Positions 61,752 to 64,000 of a stretch of 64,000 bases of DNA are shown one piece after another. How positions within the stretch are numbered: position 1 is the stretch's first letter; each line of letters starts with the position of its first letter. Under the pieces are notes generated by a model, which was not told where the DNA came from, made no database searches, and was given only the letters and a program-made list of their open reading frames with translations. This DNA is from Brugia malayi (Eukaryota; Nematoda; Chromadorea; Rhabditida; Onchocercidae), in assembly GCF_000002995.4 (NCBI RefSeq), contig NW_025062477.1, forward strand, positions 9,830,649-9,894,648, given 5' to 3'. The translations under genes were made by a program, and so were the position numbers.

Positions 61752-64000
61752 AAAATTTCAAGTGTCGAATACTTTCATTAATGGTGCAAAATATATTCCT
61801 TTCTCTTCAAATCTGTGTGTCTTTGAAGCATTACATAATTTTGTTCCTAACTTTTATGTTAGGAAATTAGTAATTGACAAATTAGGATTGTTTATAGGTT
61901 TTGTTTTATTCTGAAGGTATCAGGTAAGGACTTGTAATCTAAACATCAGGCTATGGACGATTGTTTTTCAATGGATGATGGGAAAACTTTTAAAATTTTT
62001 TGTTTCTGTGAAAAGTATACCGGATACAAGCATTCTTTTTCTTTTTTTTGAAAGAGAGAGAGAAAGGGCTTTAATGCAGCGTATTGGTGTTTTTCATTCT
62101 TTCTGTCAAAATGACCTGGAGGAAGTCAAAATACATGACCTTCTCCAGGTACTTTTTTGCTTCTTGGAAGAAGAGAATTTTTGAATAGCTTTAAAATTCG
62201 CGTATACTCTGAGAAATTCATTAGTCATCAGCACTGCTTTTTAAATTGTCAGATGTTGTACAGATGTTGTTTCAGCTTCATGATGATGCATGTGATCATT
62301 TTAGTGTTTCTATTGTTTATCAATATATATTTGCTAAATAAATATTCTGTTATGTTAGATGCTTTGCAGGTTTTTTACGGAGTAATTTTATCAAAATAAC
62401 AAATCATTTATTCAGTGTTTAGTGATCATCGATGTTCTTTTTTTAGGGGATTATCTAATTAAATGAGACTTCTTATTTAATAGTCTTAAAGTTTTTTCAA
62501 AATTTATCCAGCTTCGTGCTGATTGTGCAGTGTGTGTTTTCAGAATATCTTGGGCCAAAGTATTGGAAATGCTGTCGTTTAGTTTTCACTGAATTCAATT
62601 ATGTTTGCGTCATCGATAAACAAAGCAGCGTTAGTGTCTCGAAAAATAATGCCTTTGTTTCAGTAAAACAATATATCTTTTTGTCTGGCGACGTATCTGT
62701 CTTATGTGTGAGTTGGTGGAGTATTCGTTTCGATAAGCAGCGTTTTCTGGTTGTGAGTCTTTAAAATGTATATTTGTTTGTACATTTCTGCAAATATTTC
62801 TATTTATTTACTGAGAATTTTTTCTGAAGGGTGATTTTTTTTGGGAGTGGGGATTTTGTTTTACTGAATTATCAACATTTGTTTGAGACACTGACATTAT
62901 TTTGTTTCTTGGTGACGCAAAGACAAATGCTTAGTCGAAAGCTAGTTTTTGTTGCATATCATTTCGAATGCAGATAATTTGTTCGTTAAGATCATTAAGC
63001 ATGTCGGTGCTTTAAACGGATGTAAATTCCGCTTTTTTTAACTCTGGAGTAAGCGGAGATTAAGATGAAGGTTGTTTGGATCTGTTCCATGTTCTAGTAG
63101 TGTTACTGCTTTTTGGAGAGTGTCATACTATTTTGTAAACTGTCGACAGATCAAGTTTGAAAAATAAGGGAAATTTACCTCGAGAGGAACCTATTAAGAA
63201 TTAATAGAGCTGCGATGCATCATAAGTCGATGATGGTATGAGGTTATGTGAAGTGTCAAAAAGGAAAGTGCTGTTTCTATCAGTGTGAGGAAAAAAGTAA
63301 AAAATAAGTTGTTACTTATAATCATTATTAATGAAAGACATACTGGCATAAGAAATAGATCGTTTCCCTACTAATTCCGTAGTAGCTGAATAAATAAATT
63401 TCATGATCTTTATCGATAGTTATATGAGTGATATTATAAATTTTATTAGTCTCATTACACTTATCATTAGAATGCCGATGCAAGTCCTTTCGCTTGTTTG
63501 TAAGTGATATCATTGTACAAAGAATAAACTAGTCACTGACAAAAGCAATAAATGAATTAAATATCTGTGTTGTATCTTTACTGGCATGCCTAAAAAATGA
63601 AGAAATAAGAAAAAATAATTTCTGAAAAAGACTGGACTTCGAATGGCTACAAAATTTGAAGCCAATATGTTGTATTGCATGATTCTCTTCATTGAATTCA
63701 TTATCGGAACACATAATGACTGACATAAAATAAGGGACGAATACATTTCCGTTATTTAAGTGTTTGGAGTCCTTGGCATCCAATATGTGGCGTTAAAGTT
63801 CTATAATAAGAATGATAACTTTACCTAGTGATAACAATAAAAGGGTCTAGGACTGTTAGTACTCATTGGAAATCAATATTGATTGTCCTCCGGTCTGACT
63901 TGTTACATGATAACTTCCTTCAATGATTGATGAAAAAAACGAAAGAAGTGATCACTGAAGTATAACAACCCTAGCAATTGTTGTGAATTAGTCATTTTAC
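61752..64000. other. Right flank, no confident gene
   Basis: AT-rich sequence after the kinase gene. Open frames on both strands (for example 62516-62764 plus and 63529-63783 minus) lack splice or family support. An imperfect inverted repeat lies at 62114-62150. The next gene, if any, lies outside or is too divergent to see. Confidence 0.55.

Noticed and set aside
63510..63783. Overlapping minus-strand frames at the right end
   Set aside because: Two frames overlap on the same strand, both are low-complexity, and neither has splice or family support.

Overview
The window looks like nuclear DNA of a parasitic nematode, most likely a filarial (onchocercid) worm. It is AT-rich, its genes are broken into many short exons, several first exons begin directly after a splice acceptor as if trans-spliced, and the proteins are closest to Caenorhabditis elegans regulators. 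Species cannot be read from the sequence. All exon models were assembled by hand: every junction was phase-checked and compared with remembered family sequences, and no database search was run.

Layout, left to right. 1-4.7 kb holds no confident gene. 4.8-13.25 kb (+) is a complete 15-exon HECT ubiquitin ligase, WWP-1 (C2, four WW, HECT). 15.15-18.31 kb (-) is a complete nine-exon DHHC palmitoyltransferase of the ZDHHC3/7 type, tail to tail with wwp-1. 18.4-31.7 kb is a long AT-rich stretch without a recognisable gene, ending in a GC-richer island. 31.73-32.27 kb (+) is a small two-exon gene for a roughly 101-residue protein that I do not recognise; its start lies in a 17-base exon, so single-frame ORF calling misses it. 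32.3-41.4 kb contains only weak exon-like pieces and a possible 5' leader exon. 41.46-53.44 kb (+) is the FOXO gene daf-16, with two promoters/first exon sets. Each set supplies its own N-terminal half of the forkhead domain and joins the same eight exons. 57.68-61.71 kb (+) is a complete 15-exon AMP-activated kinase catalytic subunit, best matched to AAK-2. The last 2.3 kb is 3' flank.

Three of the genes (wwp-1, daf-16, AMPK alpha) are linked in C. elegans to lifespan, diet and insulin/energy signalling, and AMPK phosphorylates DAF-16 there. Here they are neighbours on one strand within 57 kb. Whether this adjacency means co-regulation is unknown. The strongest points for follow-up are the hidden 101-residue gene, the duplicated forkhead half-domains of daf-16, and unusual splice junctions: a GC-AG intron in wwp-1, a HECT junction that no GT-AG intron can make, and a tandem NAGNAG-type acceptor in the AMPK glycine loop. 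A duplicated block in a daf-16 intron and a palindrome with poly(A) signals on both strands also stand out.
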